Assembly: GCF_014467075.1 (NCBI RefSeq)
Contig: NZ_AP023027.1
Coordinates: 2,793,501 to 2,857,500, forward strand
Length of the DNA: 64,000 nt
DNA from: Anaerostipes caccae L1-92
GTDB lineage: Bacteria; Bacillota; Clostridia; Lachnospirales; Lachnospiraceae
Direction: 5' to 3'
In this document: piece by piece, positions 37,494 to 45,744 of the stretch
Numbering within the stretch: position 1 is the stretch's first letter
Layout: each line of letters begins with the position of its first letter
The notes under the pieces: generated by a model
Database searches by the model: none
The model's input: only the letters and a program-made list of their open reading frames with translations
What the model was told of the DNA's origin: nothing
Translations under genes and position numbers: made by a program

Positions 37494-37522
37494 TTGCAAA
37501 ATATTGTATGTAATCTTATAAT
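37494..37522 (+). promoter_or_regulatory. Sigma-A promoter of gtrA
   Basis: TTGCAA (37494-37499), 17 bases, TATAAT (37517-37522). The start codon at 37565 lies 42 bases downstream with AGAGGA in between. Confidence 0.7.
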
Positions 37523-37564
37523 GTAATAAGTTAAAATCTATAGAAACCGAAAGAGGAAATCAAT

Positions 37565-37999
37565 ATGATAAATATAATAAAAAAATTATGGAACAATCAA
37601 GGGCTCCGTTATGTTTTTTTCGGAGGATGCACAACACTTGTCAACCTTTTAATTTTTAATGTTTTGGTGTATGCCTGCCAAGTAAACTATACAATCAGTA
37701 ACATTATTTCAGTAGCTTCCGCTATCGTATTTGCTTTTGTTGTGAATAAGATTTTTGTATTTGTATCCAAAAGTTCTTCCTGGAAAGAAGTATGGATTGA
37801 ATTCTGCCGTTTTGTTCTGGGGCGTCTTTCTACAATGATCATCGAAGTCGGCGGTGTTTTTGTTCTCGTCCAGTATATCAGCCAGGCAAAATGGCTTGCA
37901 AAGCTGGAAACTCAAATTATCGTTACAATCGTAAACTATTTTATCAGTAAATTCCTTGTATTTAAAGAAACAACTGCAAAGGATGAAACAACTTTATGA
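37565..37999 (+). CDS. GtrA-family membrane protein
   Basis: A 144-residue protein with four hydrophobic segments and the GtrA entry LRYVFFGGCTTLVNLLIFNVL, then VVNKIFVFVSKSSSWK and ISKFLVFKE at the end. GtrA/GtcA proteins are thought to flip undecaprenyl-phosphate sugar to the outer membrane face for a GT-C transferase. It is divergent from the YfhO gene and near a GtrB gene, which supports one three-part glycosylation system. It could also serve the GtrB/GT-C pair at 9.5-12.5 kb, which lacks its own GtrA. It has AGAGGA as ribosome binding site and no obvious terminator after it. Confidence 0.9.
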   Translation: MINIIKKLWNNQGLRYVFFGGCTTLVNLLIFNVLVYACQVNYTISNIISVASAIVFAFVVNKIFVFVSKSSSWKEVWIEFCRFVLGRLSTMIIEVGGVFVLVQYISQAKWLAKLETQIIVTIVNYFISKFLVFKETTAKDETTL

Positions 38000-38017
38000 T
38001 CTTGCGCTAAAAATTTT

Positions 38018-38046
38018 TTGACCATGGCATCATTTCATTATATTAT
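38018..38046 (+). promoter_or_regulatory. Upstream promoter of the PIG-L gene
   Basis: TTGACC (38018-38023), 17 bases, TATTAT (38041-38046), about 180 bases before the start codon at 38227. It is the first of two promoter-like pairs in tandem. Confidence 0.55.
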
Positions 38047-38123
38047 CATTTTGTTACATTTTGAGTGACAATATAACAGATATTTTTATAAAGTTAAATA
38101 ATCTTACAAAACATCGAACTCTC

Positions 38124-38152
38124 TTGAAAACCTCTGCCTTTGATTCTATAAT
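38124..38152 (+). promoter_or_regulatory. Proximal promoter of the PIG-L gene
   Basis: TTGAAA (38124-38129), 17 bases, TATAAT (38147-38152). It would give a leader of roughly 70 bases containing ACGGAGG just before the ATG at 38227. Confidence 0.7.
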
Positions 38153-38226
38153 AATGTAGCTTATATAACTCATCCGTTATATTCGATTTTACATTCAAAT
38201 TAGAAACCCTCAAAACGGAGGCCGTC

Positions 38227-38940
38227 ATGAAACTTGACCGTTCACAAAAGATAATCATATGCTTCACTCTAATTTTTGCCTTTGTCCTGGCAGTACACAG
38301 TACTTCTCTGCCGGTGAAAGAAGATGCTACAAATAAATATTTGGACACCTTGGATTTAAAAGGTGTTGACCGCCTTATGATCGTGGCACATCCCGACGAT
38401 GAATCTCTGTGGGGCGGCGCCCATCTGGCAAAAGACCGGTATCTGGTTGTGTGCCTTACCAATGCAAGTACATACCATCTCACTAGATATAAAGAATTCA
38501 AATATGCCATGAACGTGGCCGGTTCCCCCAGTATTATGCTGAACTACCCGGACTATGTCAACAGAAGACGCGTCTCATGGAAACCATACAAGGGCCGCAT
38601 TGAACAAGATATCCTGACTTTACTTCGGTATAAGAAATGGAAAGTGATCGCTACCCATAACCCTGAAGGGGAATATGGGCACCCTCACCATATCGGAACA
38701 TCTAACATCGTAACTTCTGCCGCAAAAAAAGAACATGATTTTGACCGGCTCTATTATTTCGGCAGATATTACAGGCAGCTCCCTCCTGACCGGCCCATCG
38801 GTCCGCCTCAGGATCCAAAATACATGCGGGTCAAAAAAAGGATGTTTCCCTACTATTACAGAGAACGCAGAACGATACGAAAACACCGGCAGATGCACTA
38901 CTATGAAAATTGGGTCAAAGCGACTGACTGGGATTCATAG
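38227..38940 (+). CDS. Membrane-anchored PIG-L/LmbE family deacetylase
   Basis: A 237-residue protein. Residues 8-24 form an uncleaved signal-anchor type segment, and AHPDDESLWGGAHL begins at residue 54, the zinc-binding motif of PIG-L deacetylases. The second zinc site is GHPHHIGT near 155, so the metal site appears complete. The family removes N-acetyl groups from GlcNAc-type sugars. The N-terminal segment suggests that the active site faces outside, unlike cytoplasmic LmbE relatives, so the substrate may be an exported glycan. It has CGGAGG as ribosome binding site and stands between gtrA and the opposing gtrB gene. Confidence 0.85.
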   Translation: MKLDRSQKIIICFTLIFAFVLAVHSTSLPVKEDATNKYLDTLDLKGVDRLMIVAHPDDESLWGGAHLAKDRYLVVCLTNASTYHLTRYKEFKYAMNVAGSPSIMLNYPDYVNRRRVSWKPYKGRIEQDILTLLRYKKWKVIATHNPEGEYGHPHHIGTSNIVTSAAKKEHDFDRLYYFGRYYRQLPPDRPIGPPQDPKYMRVKKRMFPYYYRERRTIRKHRQMHYYENWVKATDWDS

Positions 38941-38941
38941 C

Positions 38942-38978
38942 AAAACAGCGGAAGGATTCAGATCCCTCCGCTGTTTTT
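38942..38978. terminator. Intrinsic terminator shared by convergent genes
   Basis: AAAACAGCGGA (38942-38952) pairs with TCCGCTGTTTT (38967-38977), an 11-base perfect stem, followed by T-rich sequence on the plus side. It lies between the PIG-L stop and the stop codon of gtrB, and would work in both directions. Confidence 0.8.
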
Positions 38979-39909
38979 AGTTTACGTTCTTTGTCTCTGT
39001 TATTTCTGATATAATATATCTCGGCCGCATTTTCACTTCTTCGTAGATTTTCGACAGATAATATCCGATCACTCCCAGACTGAACATCAGAATGCTTCCA
39101 ATGATCAGCAGAAGCAGTATAACTGTCGTAAAACCGGCCACAGCCCTTCCGCTGAAATACAGATACAGTGACTGTACTGCCAGTACGATTGCAAACAGGA
39201 AAAAGATCACACCGCAGAATGTAACCACCTGCATTGGCACAGCACTGAACGAAGTAATATTGTTAATGGCATATTTGAACAGTGACTTCATGGACCACTT
39301 TGATTCTCCAGCCTCGCGCTCCTGGACATGAAATTCCACATAAGTAGTCTTAAACCCAACCCAGGAAGACAGTGCCCGGAAAAACACATTCCGCTCCGGA
39401 AGTTTCAGAAATTCATCCACAGCGGCCCGGTCAAGAAGCTTAAAATCAGATGCCCTGGACATATCGACCCCTGTGGCATTGCTTATGATCTTATAAAATG
39501 TTTTGGCAAAAAATTTGTGAAGAAATCCCTCCCTGCCTCTCGAGGCCTTAACGCCTTCGATCACCTGATAACCCTGTTCCCAAAGCCGGTACATTGTGAT
39601 AAGAGTCTCCGGAGGATGCTGGAGATCGCAGTCCATGACTGCCACACAGTCTCCGGAGGCATTGGCGAGTCCCGCAAACACGGCTCCTTCTTTCCCAAAA
39701 TTTCTGGAAAAACAGATTCCCTTAATATTTGAATTCTTCTTTGAAGCTTCCTTAATCCGTTCCCATGTCTGATCTTTGGATCCGTCGTTGACAAAAACCA
39801 GCTCATAGCTTATGTCTTCATTCTCCATCAGCCGGGCGATTGTCCCGGCCGTTTTTTCTATCATCTGTTCTTCATTATAAGCCGGAAGGACGATTGACAT
39901 TGTCTTCAT
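38977..39909 (-). CDS. Polyprenyl-phosphate glycosyltransferase, GT2 (GtrB/CsbB-like)
   Basis: A 310-residue GT2 protein. It has MSIVLPAYNEEQMIE, FVNDGSKDQTW, MDCDLQHPPE (the DxD region) and two C-terminal hydrophobic segments around residues 230-290, as in GtrB and CsbB. It should make undecaprenyl-phosphate sugar for the YfhO-type transferase, with GtrA as flippase. It starts 10 bases after cdaR, so it is the last gene of the cdaA operon; the common partner glmM is absent from this position. Confidence 0.9.
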   Translation of the reverse strand: MKTMSIVLPAYNEEQMIEKTAGTIARLMENEDISYELVFVNDGSKDQTWERIKEASKKNSNIKGICFSRNFGKEGAVFAGLANASGDCVAVMDCDLQHPPETLITMYRLWEQGYQVIEGVKASRGREGFLHKFFAKTFYKIISNATGVDMSRASDFKLLDRAAVDEFLKLPERNVFFRALSSWVGFKTTYVEFHVQEREAGESKWSMKSLFKYAINNITSFSAVPMQVVTFCGVIFFLFAIVLAVQSLYLYFSGRAVAGFTTVILLLLIIGSILMFSLGVIGYYLSKIYEEVKMRPRYIISEITETKNVN

Positions 39910-39919
39910 AATTAGGCTC

Positions 39920-41149
39920 CTATTCTGATACTGTGATTTTTACCTGTACGTTTCCTATGATGTCCATATTTTTTACTTCTTTCAGCTGGACCTGGACCGT
40001 ATGCGTGCCGGTTTCATAGACAGAGACGTCAATCTTCGGATTTAAATCCTTAGCCGTCAAATCGTCTACAACGGATTTCAGCCCCGTCACTTTGATCGGT
40101 ACTTCAGACTGGTCGAATTCAATCTTATAATTATTTTCATTATTGATCAGCTGGATCTGATCCGTGGAGAGAGTGATCGTCCGTTTTTTATACTTCTCAA
40201 TGTTTGCTTTTACGACGATATCTTCGATCTTGCTTGTGTCTTTTACAAATGTGATCCCTTCCGGCAGTTTGATGTCCGCTGCTTTGATGGTCTTTTCTAT
40301 ACTTTTTGTACTGTTGCTTATGTCGATCGTAGAAAGCGCGATCTCATCGACCTGATCCAGTGCGTCCTGCTCACCGGTAATCTCAATCTCCTCAGGTGAA
40401 TAGTCGATACTTCCAAGGGCATAGCCCTTAGCCGGAGTTCCCTTTGTCTTGACTACAATCGGCACGGTTTTAGTCCTGCTGAATTTTATTTTCACTTTTA
40501 CTTCATCATTGTCCAGCTTCAGCCGGGACTGATCTACCTGTTCTCCTTCACTGTCATAGCAGACAACTTTATGAGTGATCGAGATGTCCTTTTTCAGGCC
40601 GGTAACGTCCACGATGACCTTGATGGATTTTACCTGCTTAACCACACTTTTTGGCCCTGAAATGGATATCAGGTTCGGCGCGGCCGTTTTGCTTCCAACT
40701 GCATAGCCCGATGCCGGTCTACCCGTTGTCTCTACCGTTACCGGTACCTGGACTCTCCTCAGGTCTTCCAGTTTCACTTTAACGCTTTGGTTGTTGCCTG
40801 ATACAATCTCCAGCTGATCTGCAAATTTCAGCGGTACAATCTTAATAGGAATTGAATTCACTTTTGACATGGAAGATACATCTGCGGTAGCCCGGAAGTC
40901 ACTTTTCTTGAGCTTATCGAGGACTGTTTTTTTGCCTTTGACCGTAAAACTGACGGTTGAACCCTCCGTGATCTTATAAGTCCTGTTCAGTTCATCCAGC
41001 ACCTGTTCATTGAGCATATCCACAGGAATATTAGAAAAAGATTTTGTGATCACCGGGTCCTCTGTATTAATGACAAACAGCCAGAGAAGGATTGCAAGAA
41101 CAAGAGAGAATACTTTTAATATGAGATCATTTCCTAATTTTTCTTTCAT
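39920..41149 (-). CDS. cdaR: CdaA regulatory protein CdaR (YbbR-domain protein)
   Basis: A 409-residue protein with one N-terminal membrane segment (LKVFSLVLAILLWLFVIN) and four extracytoplasmic YbbR repeats. The repeats show phrases such as VPVTVETTGRPASGYAVGS and VPIVVKTKGTPAKGYALGS. CdaR binds the membrane part of CdaA and modulates c-di-AMP synthesis. The start ATG lies within the 3' end of cdaA (23-base overlap), so translation is coupled. Confidence 0.92.
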   Translation of the reverse strand: MKEKLGNDLILKVFSLVLAILLWLFVINTEDPVITKSFSNIPVDMLNEQVLDELNRTYKITEGSTVSFTVKGKKTVLDKLKKSDFRATADVSSMSKVNSIPIKIVPLKFADQLEIVSGNNQSVKVKLEDLRRVQVPVTVETTGRPASGYAVGSKTAAPNLISISGPKSVVKQVKSIKVIVDVTGLKKDISITHKVVCYDSEGEQVDQSRLKLDNDEVKVKIKFSRTKTVPIVVKTKGTPAKGYALGSIDYSPEEIEITGEQDALDQVDEIALSTIDISNSTKSIEKTIKAADIKLPEGITFVKDTSKIEDIVVKANIEKYKKRTITLSTDQIQLINNENNYKIEFDQSEVPIKVTGLKSVVDDLTAKDLNPKIDVSVYETGTHTVQVQLKEVKNMDIIGNVQVKITVSE

Positions 41150-42008
41150 TGCGGTTCAATCCTTTCCAGAGTCTGAATTTTCTTCCGTCGCTGTAATCAC
41201 TCTTTACCACAGCCAGTCGGTCTCTCAGCTGCTGCGGGGTCAGTCCCCTGTAAATCCTTCCTCCCTGGGCAATGGAGACACCTCCCGTCTCCTCTGAGAC
41301 TACGATCGTCACACTGTCGGAAACTTCGCTGATTCCCACCGCTGCCCTGTGCCTGGTCCCCAGTTCTTTTCCTATCTCAAGACTGTCACTCAGCGGAAGG
41401 TAGCAGGTTGCCGATACGATCCGGTTGCTTCTCACGATCACTGCCCCGTCATGAAGCGGGGTATTATGCTCAAAAATATTGATCAGAAGCTGGCTGCTCA
41501 TCTTCGCATCCACAGGAATCCCTGTCCTCTCGTACTCTCCCAGCGGAACCTCTCTCTCCAATACGATCAGTGCTCCGGTCTTAACCTTTGACATCTCGAT
41601 GGTAGCGCGAACGATCTCCTGTATCGTCCGGTCTGTATATCCTATTTTCTCATCCCGGCTCTCATCTGAAGAAAAAAGATTTACGATAGGATTTTTCCTA
41701 CCGAGCTGTTCCAGGGCATTCCTGAGTTCCGGCTGAAAAACGATGATCGCCGCAGTCACTCCCACTCCCATTGTATTATTGATGAGCCAGGAGATCGTGT
41801 GCAGCTGAAAAACATAAGCAGCCATTGCCACGAAAACAAGCAGCATGATCCCTTTTAACAGCGTCCATGCCCTTGTATTTTTGATCCAGCGGGCAATTTC
41901 ATAGATCAGCACGCTGACAATCAGGATATCCAGAATATCTGTAATTGACATCTGCGGAATGGACAACCAATATAAATACTTTTCGATGACTGATAAAAAC
42001 TGCTCCAA
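41127..42008 (-). CDS. cdaA: Diadenylate cyclase CdaA
   Basis: A 293-residue enzyme with three N-terminal transmembrane segments and a DAC domain. LHDGAVIV at 185-192 holds the catalytic DGA and GTRHRAAVG at 217-225 the RHR motif, both complete. CdaA makes c-di-AMP from two ATP, a messenger that controls potassium uptake and wall homeostasis. It starts at TTG 42008, with GGGAGAG 6-7 bases upstream, directly after the stop of the previous gene. Potassium transporter genes of the type inhibited by c-di-AMP occur at 57.7-59.9 kb. Confidence 0.95.
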   Translation of the reverse strand: MEQFLSVIEKYLYWLSIPQMSITDILDILIVSVLIYEIARWIKNTRAWTLLKGIMLLVFVAMAAYVFQLHTISWLINNTMGVGVTAAIIVFQPELRNALEQLGRKNPIVNLFSSDESRDEKIGYTDRTIQEIVRATIEMSKVKTGALIVLEREVPLGEYERTGIPVDAKMSSQLLINIFEHNTPLHDGAVIVRSNRIVSATCYLPLSDSLEIGKELGTRHRAAVGISEVSDSVTIVVSEETGGVSIAQGGRIYRGLTPQQLRDRLAVVKSDYSDGRKFRLWKGLNRNERKIRK

Positions 42009-42010
42009 AT

Positions 42011-42967
42011 CTACTCTCCCTTATGTTTTTTAAATCCAAATTTCTTGCCTGAAGGATTGATCTTTGTAATATTGATTTCCTCTTCGTTGACCCTGCTCTT
42101 CGGAATCGCTTTGACGTAATAGTAATAATCCTCGTCCTCGAACTCCATCGTCTCCTGTCTGGAATAGTCAATGACAACTTTGAAAAACTGCATGATCATG
42201 ACCGCCAGGATGCTTAATGCCGCGACAGCCAGTTCCCCTGCGATATCTACACGGTTGCCCGTAAAAAACCCTCCTACGAGGACAACGATTACATAGGCAA
42301 TCCCTCCGATAAAAATCGAAAAGTACCATCCATAATCCACCTGCATTTTTCGAATGCCCACGACCAGTGCCGCTACAAATATAAAACAGAGGATATATAC
42401 AATCAATTCCTTATTTTCTATAGTTCCCTGAAGCACAAAATTATACAGCTGACTTCCGAAGGAGCCGTTGTTTACCTGTACAACACCGCTTTGGACCGTC
42501 ATAGCAAAAATATATAAGAATGTGCCCATGACGATGGCCGGAATCCCTGTAATGCCGATAAAAGAACCTACATAAAGCGGCACCACAGCAGGCAGATGAA
42601 AAAAGAAAAATACCGGTGTCATAAACAAAAGGTATCTCATCCCCGGAAACATTCTCTGATATAACAGATAGTAAATACCAAGTATTATGAAATATAAGAT
42701 TCCAATCTCAACAGATACCATGGATAAATGAATGATGATGATCAGATTGCAAAGTAAAAATGTCATTGAAAATGGAAGAAACACACAGATTCCTGCCAGA
42801 ATCAGGATACTGAACGGCTGATTCAACACTTTGGAATACCCAAACAGGGAGTTTATCACATAAAAGATAAACACTCCTCCGATAAATTTTCCCACCGGGC
42901 CGCAAACCTGCCAGTGGGAAGACAGGAAATTCAAAATTTTTTCTCTATAAATCAATAATTTTTCCAT
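42011..42967 (-). CDS. Uncharacterised polytopic membrane protein of the cdaA operon
   Basis: A 318-residue protein from ATG 42967 (GAGGAG 7 bases upstream; an in-frame start at 42985 is less likely). It has about nine hydrophobic segments and a charged C-terminal tail of about 50 residues with acidic EFEDEDYYYYVKA and basic KKFGFKKHKGE. I do not recognise a family with a known role. It begins inside the previous gene (23-base overlap) and ends just before cdaA, which implies co-production with the cyclase. A transport or regulatory partner of CdaA is a guess from position only. Confidence 0.75.
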   Translation of the reverse strand: MEKLLIYREKILNFLSSHWQVCGPVGKFIGGVFIFYVINSLFGYSKVLNQPFSILILAGICVFLPFSMTFLLCNLIIIIHLSMVSVEIGILYFIILGIYYLLYQRMFPGMRYLLFMTPVFFFFHLPAVVPLYVGSFIGITGIPAIVMGTFLYIFAMTVQSGVVQVNNGSFGSQLYNFVLQGTIENKELIVYILCFIFVAALVVGIRKMQVDYGWYFSIFIGGIAYVIVVLVGGFFTGNRVDIAGELAVAALSILAVMIMQFFKVVIDYSRQETMEFEDEDYYYYVKAIPKSRVNEEEINITKINPSGKKFGFKKHKGE

Positions 42968-43406
42968 CTGCCAACTCCTCTGCATCCATATCTATCTTAG
43001 GACTGTTGTCCTCTTTTTCTTCCTCTTCGTAAACTTCAAGAAGCTTTTCAAGCTGTCTTTCATAAGCTTTGATTCGTACCATGGCCTCATTATAGCGCTT
43101 CTCTGCCCTTCTTCTGGTAGACTTTACATAGCAGAAAAAAAGAATCCCGAAACAAATCAGTATTAGTATTGCCGGAACAGCAATCGTTCCCTTTCTCATC
43201 ATGGAAATCACATCCTCCATGCGGAAAATAACGATAATCCCTGTTAAAAGAAGCAGTGCAACCACTAAGGCCACGCCTACTTTCATCGTCTCCATTCTTA
43301 CATAATCACCGCAGCTGTACCGGTTTATGCGTAAATCTCCGGTTCCCTCTTTTTTTTCATATTGGGCCAGGGACGTCATAATCTTTACTTTTTCTTCTGA
43401 AATCAC
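42945..43406 (-). CDS. Uncharacterised two-segment membrane protein, first gene of the cdaA operon
   Basis: A 153-residue protein with two hydrophobic segments (about 43-62 and 75-93) followed by a charged coiled-coil-like stretch (RRRAEKRYNEAMVRIKAYER) and an acidic end (VYEEEEKEDN). It starts at GTG 43406, with GGAGG upstream. A promoter whose -35 lies in the preceding terminator is found at 43451-43479. No family is recognised; overlap with the next gene suggests the two products act together. Confidence 0.7.
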   Translation of the reverse strand: MISEEKVKIMTSLAQYEKKEGTGDLRINRYSCGDYVRMETMKVGVALVVALLLLTGIIVIFRMEDVISMMRKGTIAVPAILILICFGILFFCYVKSTRRRAEKRYNEAMVRIKAYERQLEKLLEVYEEEEKEDNSPKIDMDAEELADGKIIDL

Positions 43407-43450
43407 AGGATGTACCCCTCCTTCTTAGCTGCATATCTGGGCATGGTGAC

Positions 43451-43479
43451 ATTATATCACAAAACAAGGTACAGACCAA
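43451..43479 (-). promoter_or_regulatory. Sigma-A promoter of the cdaA operon
   Basis: On the minus strand TTGGTC (43474-43479), 17 bases, TATAAT (43451-43456) with an extended TG. The -35 hexamer lies within the terminator stem of the upstream gene, so terminator and promoter overlap. Confidence 0.7.
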
Positions 43480-43492
43480 GGAGTCTGTACCT
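43457..43492 (-). terminator. Intrinsic terminator after the metallophosphoesterase gene
   Basis: AGGTACAGAC (43467-43476) and GTCTGTACCT (43483-43492) form a 10-base perfect stem with a 6-base loop. In the minus direction it is followed by TGTTTTGTG. It ends the DUF4474/phosphoesterase transcript. Confidence 0.75.
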
Positions 43493-43510
43493 CATAATTT
43501 ACTCTTTTAT

Positions 43511-44419
43511 TTACTTCTCTGCTGCGGCATACTCTGTCAGGGATACCGGGTCCTCCAGTACCTCTCTCTCAACTCTGAGTATTCTGTCCTCTCCGGACCG
43601 GACAGACCATTTTACGAGAGAAATCCGATTGTCTTCAATTTCAATACATGTAATACACCTGGGATGCACACAGCTTCCGGAATTAAAATAGGTTCCTTCT
43701 CCCGGTTTTGAAAACGCCGGCCGGTGCGTATGCCCGGCGATCAAAATCTTTTTTCTGCTGCTGCCGTAATCGGCCAGTCTTTTTTCGATCCGCTCTTTAG
43801 CCTTTCTCGGACGTCCGGCTCCGGTGGGATCTAAAAACCCGATCAATTCCATATATCTCCATACATATCTCACTAAAAACCTGGAAACCGGCCAAAGGGT
43901 ATCGTTCAGAAAATCTCCCTGATGTCCGTGTACCATAAAAATTTCTTTTCCATCTTTTCTGTTTCGGAAAATCAGCCCCTCCCGGACAGAGATATCCGGA
44001 AAGAGAGACTGCACCTGATGGGCAGCATCGCAGTAATAACATCCGCAGTGCCTTTGCATATAGCTTTTATTCCGTTTCACGATGTCATGGTTTCCATATA
44101 CCATATAAAGCCGTTTCTCTTCGTAGAATCTCGACATCATCCAGAAAATGTCATCATGAACCTCTACGATTGTCTTTAATTTTCTGTTTTCCCACAGCTC
44201 GTCACCGTCTCCAAGCTCAACATAGGTAAAACCTTTCTGAAAATAATACTCCAGTGCGCCAAAACACACTGCCTGGTTAGCCAGAAAATTATCTCCTGCA
44301 TTTCCCTGTCCTCTGTGGCAGTCACTCATAACTACCAGTTTTGTGCCGGAATCAAATGGTATAACTGGAACATGTTTATATACCTGATCCAATTTCCGCT
44401 CTACTGCCCGGCAGTTCAT
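43511..44419 (-). CDS. Metallophosphoesterase (calcineurin-like, LpxH-related)
   Basis: A 302-residue protein from ATG 44419, which overlaps the stop of the DUF4474 gene (ATGA). The frame extends to a TTG at 44440 without a ribosome binding site. Metal-binding motifs are in order: SDCHRGQG at 32-39, LGDGDELWE at 69-77, YGNHD at 108-112, HGHQGD and AGHTHRPAF later. It is close to UDP-2,3-diacylglucosamine hydrolase-like phosphoesterases, but a Gram-positive substrate is not known. Coupling to a Pro/Cys-rich DUF4474 protein is the only context clue. Confidence 0.85.
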   Translation of the reverse strand: MNCRAVERKLDQVYKHVPVIPFDSGTKLVVMSDCHRGQGNAGDNFLANQAVCFGALEYYFQKGFTYVELGDGDELWENRKLKTIVEVHDDIFWMMSRFYEEKRLYMVYGNHDIVKRNKSYMQRHCGCYYCDAAHQVQSLFPDISVREGLIFRNRKDGKEIFMVHGHQGDFLNDTLWPVSRFLVRYVWRYMELIGFLDPTGAGRPRKAKERIEKRLADYGSSRKKILIAGHTHRPAFSKPGEGTYFNSGSCVHPRCITCIEIEDNRISLVKWSVRSGEDRILRVEREVLEDPVSLTEYAAAEK

Positions 44420-45636
44420 TCTTCTCTGTGCTTTCCGCAATGATGACAGGAATCTGACGGCCGGCAGCAGCAGTCATTGGAATCACACTGCCGTCTCGGC
44501 GGACAGGATCGGCACGGATGGCATGGGGGTTCCGATGGACATGGCGGATGCGGTGGACACGGCGGTTTCGGTGGACACGGCGGCTCTGGCGGACACGGCG
44601 GTTTCGGTGGACACGGCGGCTCTGGCGGACACGGCGGCTCTGGCGGACACGGCGGTTTCGGTGGACACGGCGGCTTTGGCGGATGCGGCGGTCTTGGCTC
44701 GGGCCGCTTTCCCGTCAGCCAGTCTTTGATCCATCCAAATGCTTCATAAATTCCTTTTGCGTAAAGAGAATCCACAAAGATTGTATAGAGCTCCGGCATG
44801 ACAGCCTTTATATATTCAATCTTATCAAGTGTATTTGGATATTTTTCTGTGGTAAATTCATACAGCCTGCAGTTATTTTTATTGGTTTTCTGTACAACAG
44901 CTTCCTGAATGCCGTCTCTGGCTTCCGGCTGCACTGAATGAGGTTCCGTATAATGGATATTCACAGTATTCCTGCGCACCGAAAATTCTCTTCTTCTATA
45001 ACCAAGTTTCTTCAAACTATCTATAAAAGAATCCCTCATTTCACGGTTTGGAAACGTGATGGATGCGTCCATAGTAAGAGTATCCGTCTCTGAAAACTCA
45101 CCGAGTTTAAAGCCGGTCAGCCACCAGTGGACCGCCCTGCGGCGCAGAAGAACTTTTCCGTTTTTCCTCAATACATAAGATAACGGAAGTCTCTCATCAT
45201 CCCGTATATTTTCATAGAAAGTTCCTTTGAATTTTTCGTGATCGATATCCTCCCGTTTTGTGTTGTAGATACCGATCTCTCCTCCTGTTGTTATTCCATA
45301 CTGTCCCTTCCACAGTTCGATCAGCCATCTCTTTCCTCCATAGGAGAATTCAACAGGCTCACAGTCCATGATCATATTAAACATCGGCGCTGCTTCATCA
45401 TAAAGCCGGCAGTATCCGACCTCACGCTGCCAGCAGTCCATCAGTGAATAAAAGTAGTCACCGTTTATTTCATATGCAAACCCGGCATCTTTCAGGTCGG
45501 CATTTAATTCCATTTGCTGGCGCTGTATATCCGCAGTCGGACGGAAACGGCGGCTTCTGATACGCCATATGATCAGGGCAATCAGCACAGCCGCTGCTAC
45601 AACAGCCAGGATAATGATAATAGATGTTGCTAACAC
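44416..45636 (-). CDS. DUF4474 membrane protein with Pro/Cys repeat tail
   Basis: A 406-residue protein starting at GTG 45636 with AAGGAAG upstream. One N-terminal membrane segment (3-25) is followed by a basic RIRSRRFR, so the rest should lie in the cytoplasm. Residues about 45-300 match DUF4474 as I know it from Lachnospiraceae (QREVGYCRLYDEAAP, KRWLIELWKGQYGITTG). After residue 315 the chain turns into repeated PPCPPK/PPCPPE units, about ten in all, and ends in a Cys/His-rich tail (DSNDCCCRPSDSCHHCGK). The tail could bind metal or stack as polyproline helix. No function is known. The repeat DNA may vary in copy number. Confidence 0.8.
   Translation of the reverse strand: MLATSIIIILAVVAAAVLIALIIWRIRSRRFRPTADIQRQQMELNADLKDAGFAYEINGDYFYSLMDCWQREVGYCRLYDEAAPMFNMIMDCEPVEFSYGGKRWLIELWKGQYGITTGGEIGIYNTKREDIDHEKFKGTFYENIRDDERLPLSYVLRKNGKVLLRRRAVHWWLTGFKLGEFSETDTLTMDASITFPNREMRDSFIDSLKKLGYRRREFSVRRNTVNIHYTEPHSVQPEARDGIQEAVVQKTNKNNCRLYEFTTEKYPNTLDKIEYIKAVMPELYTIFVDSLYAKGIYEAFGWIKDWLTGKRPEPRPPHPPKPPCPPKPPCPPEPPCPPEPPCPPKPPCPPEPPCPPKPPCPPHPPCPSEPPCHPCRSCPPRRQCDSNDCCCRPSDSCHHCGKHREE
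44540..44700 (-). repeat. Tandem 18-base coding repeat (PPCPPK/E units)
   Basis: Units of the form GGCGGACACGGCGG plus TCT or TTT/TTC recur with 18-base period across this stretch, with sparse base changes. They encode the Pro/Cys tail of the DUF4474 protein. Such near-identical tandem units allow slippage, so strains may differ in length. Confidence 0.85.
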
Positions 45637-45744
45637 AATATTTCTTCCTTTATTTATCTTCGTAATACATTTTATTCCACATCTCCTTTTTTCGTTACTT
45701 TTTGACTTTGACTAAAAATTCTTTCAATTTCTATTTCTTGACCA

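Noticed and set aside
38094..38510. Minus-strand 138-codon frame overlapping the PIG-L gene
   Set aside because: It covers the promoter region and the HPDDE coding part on the opposite strand, with no ribosome binding site and no recognisable motif.
44540..44700. Short regular repeats resembling a CRISPR array
   Set aside because: Units are contiguous, coding in phase and have no spacers; no cas genes are present.
44477..44937. Several overlapping plus- and minus-strand frames rich in Gly/His, Ala/Thr or Arg/Trp
   Set aside because: They are frame shadows of the 18-base coding repeat of the DUF4474 protein. Period-18 DNA keeps all frames open.
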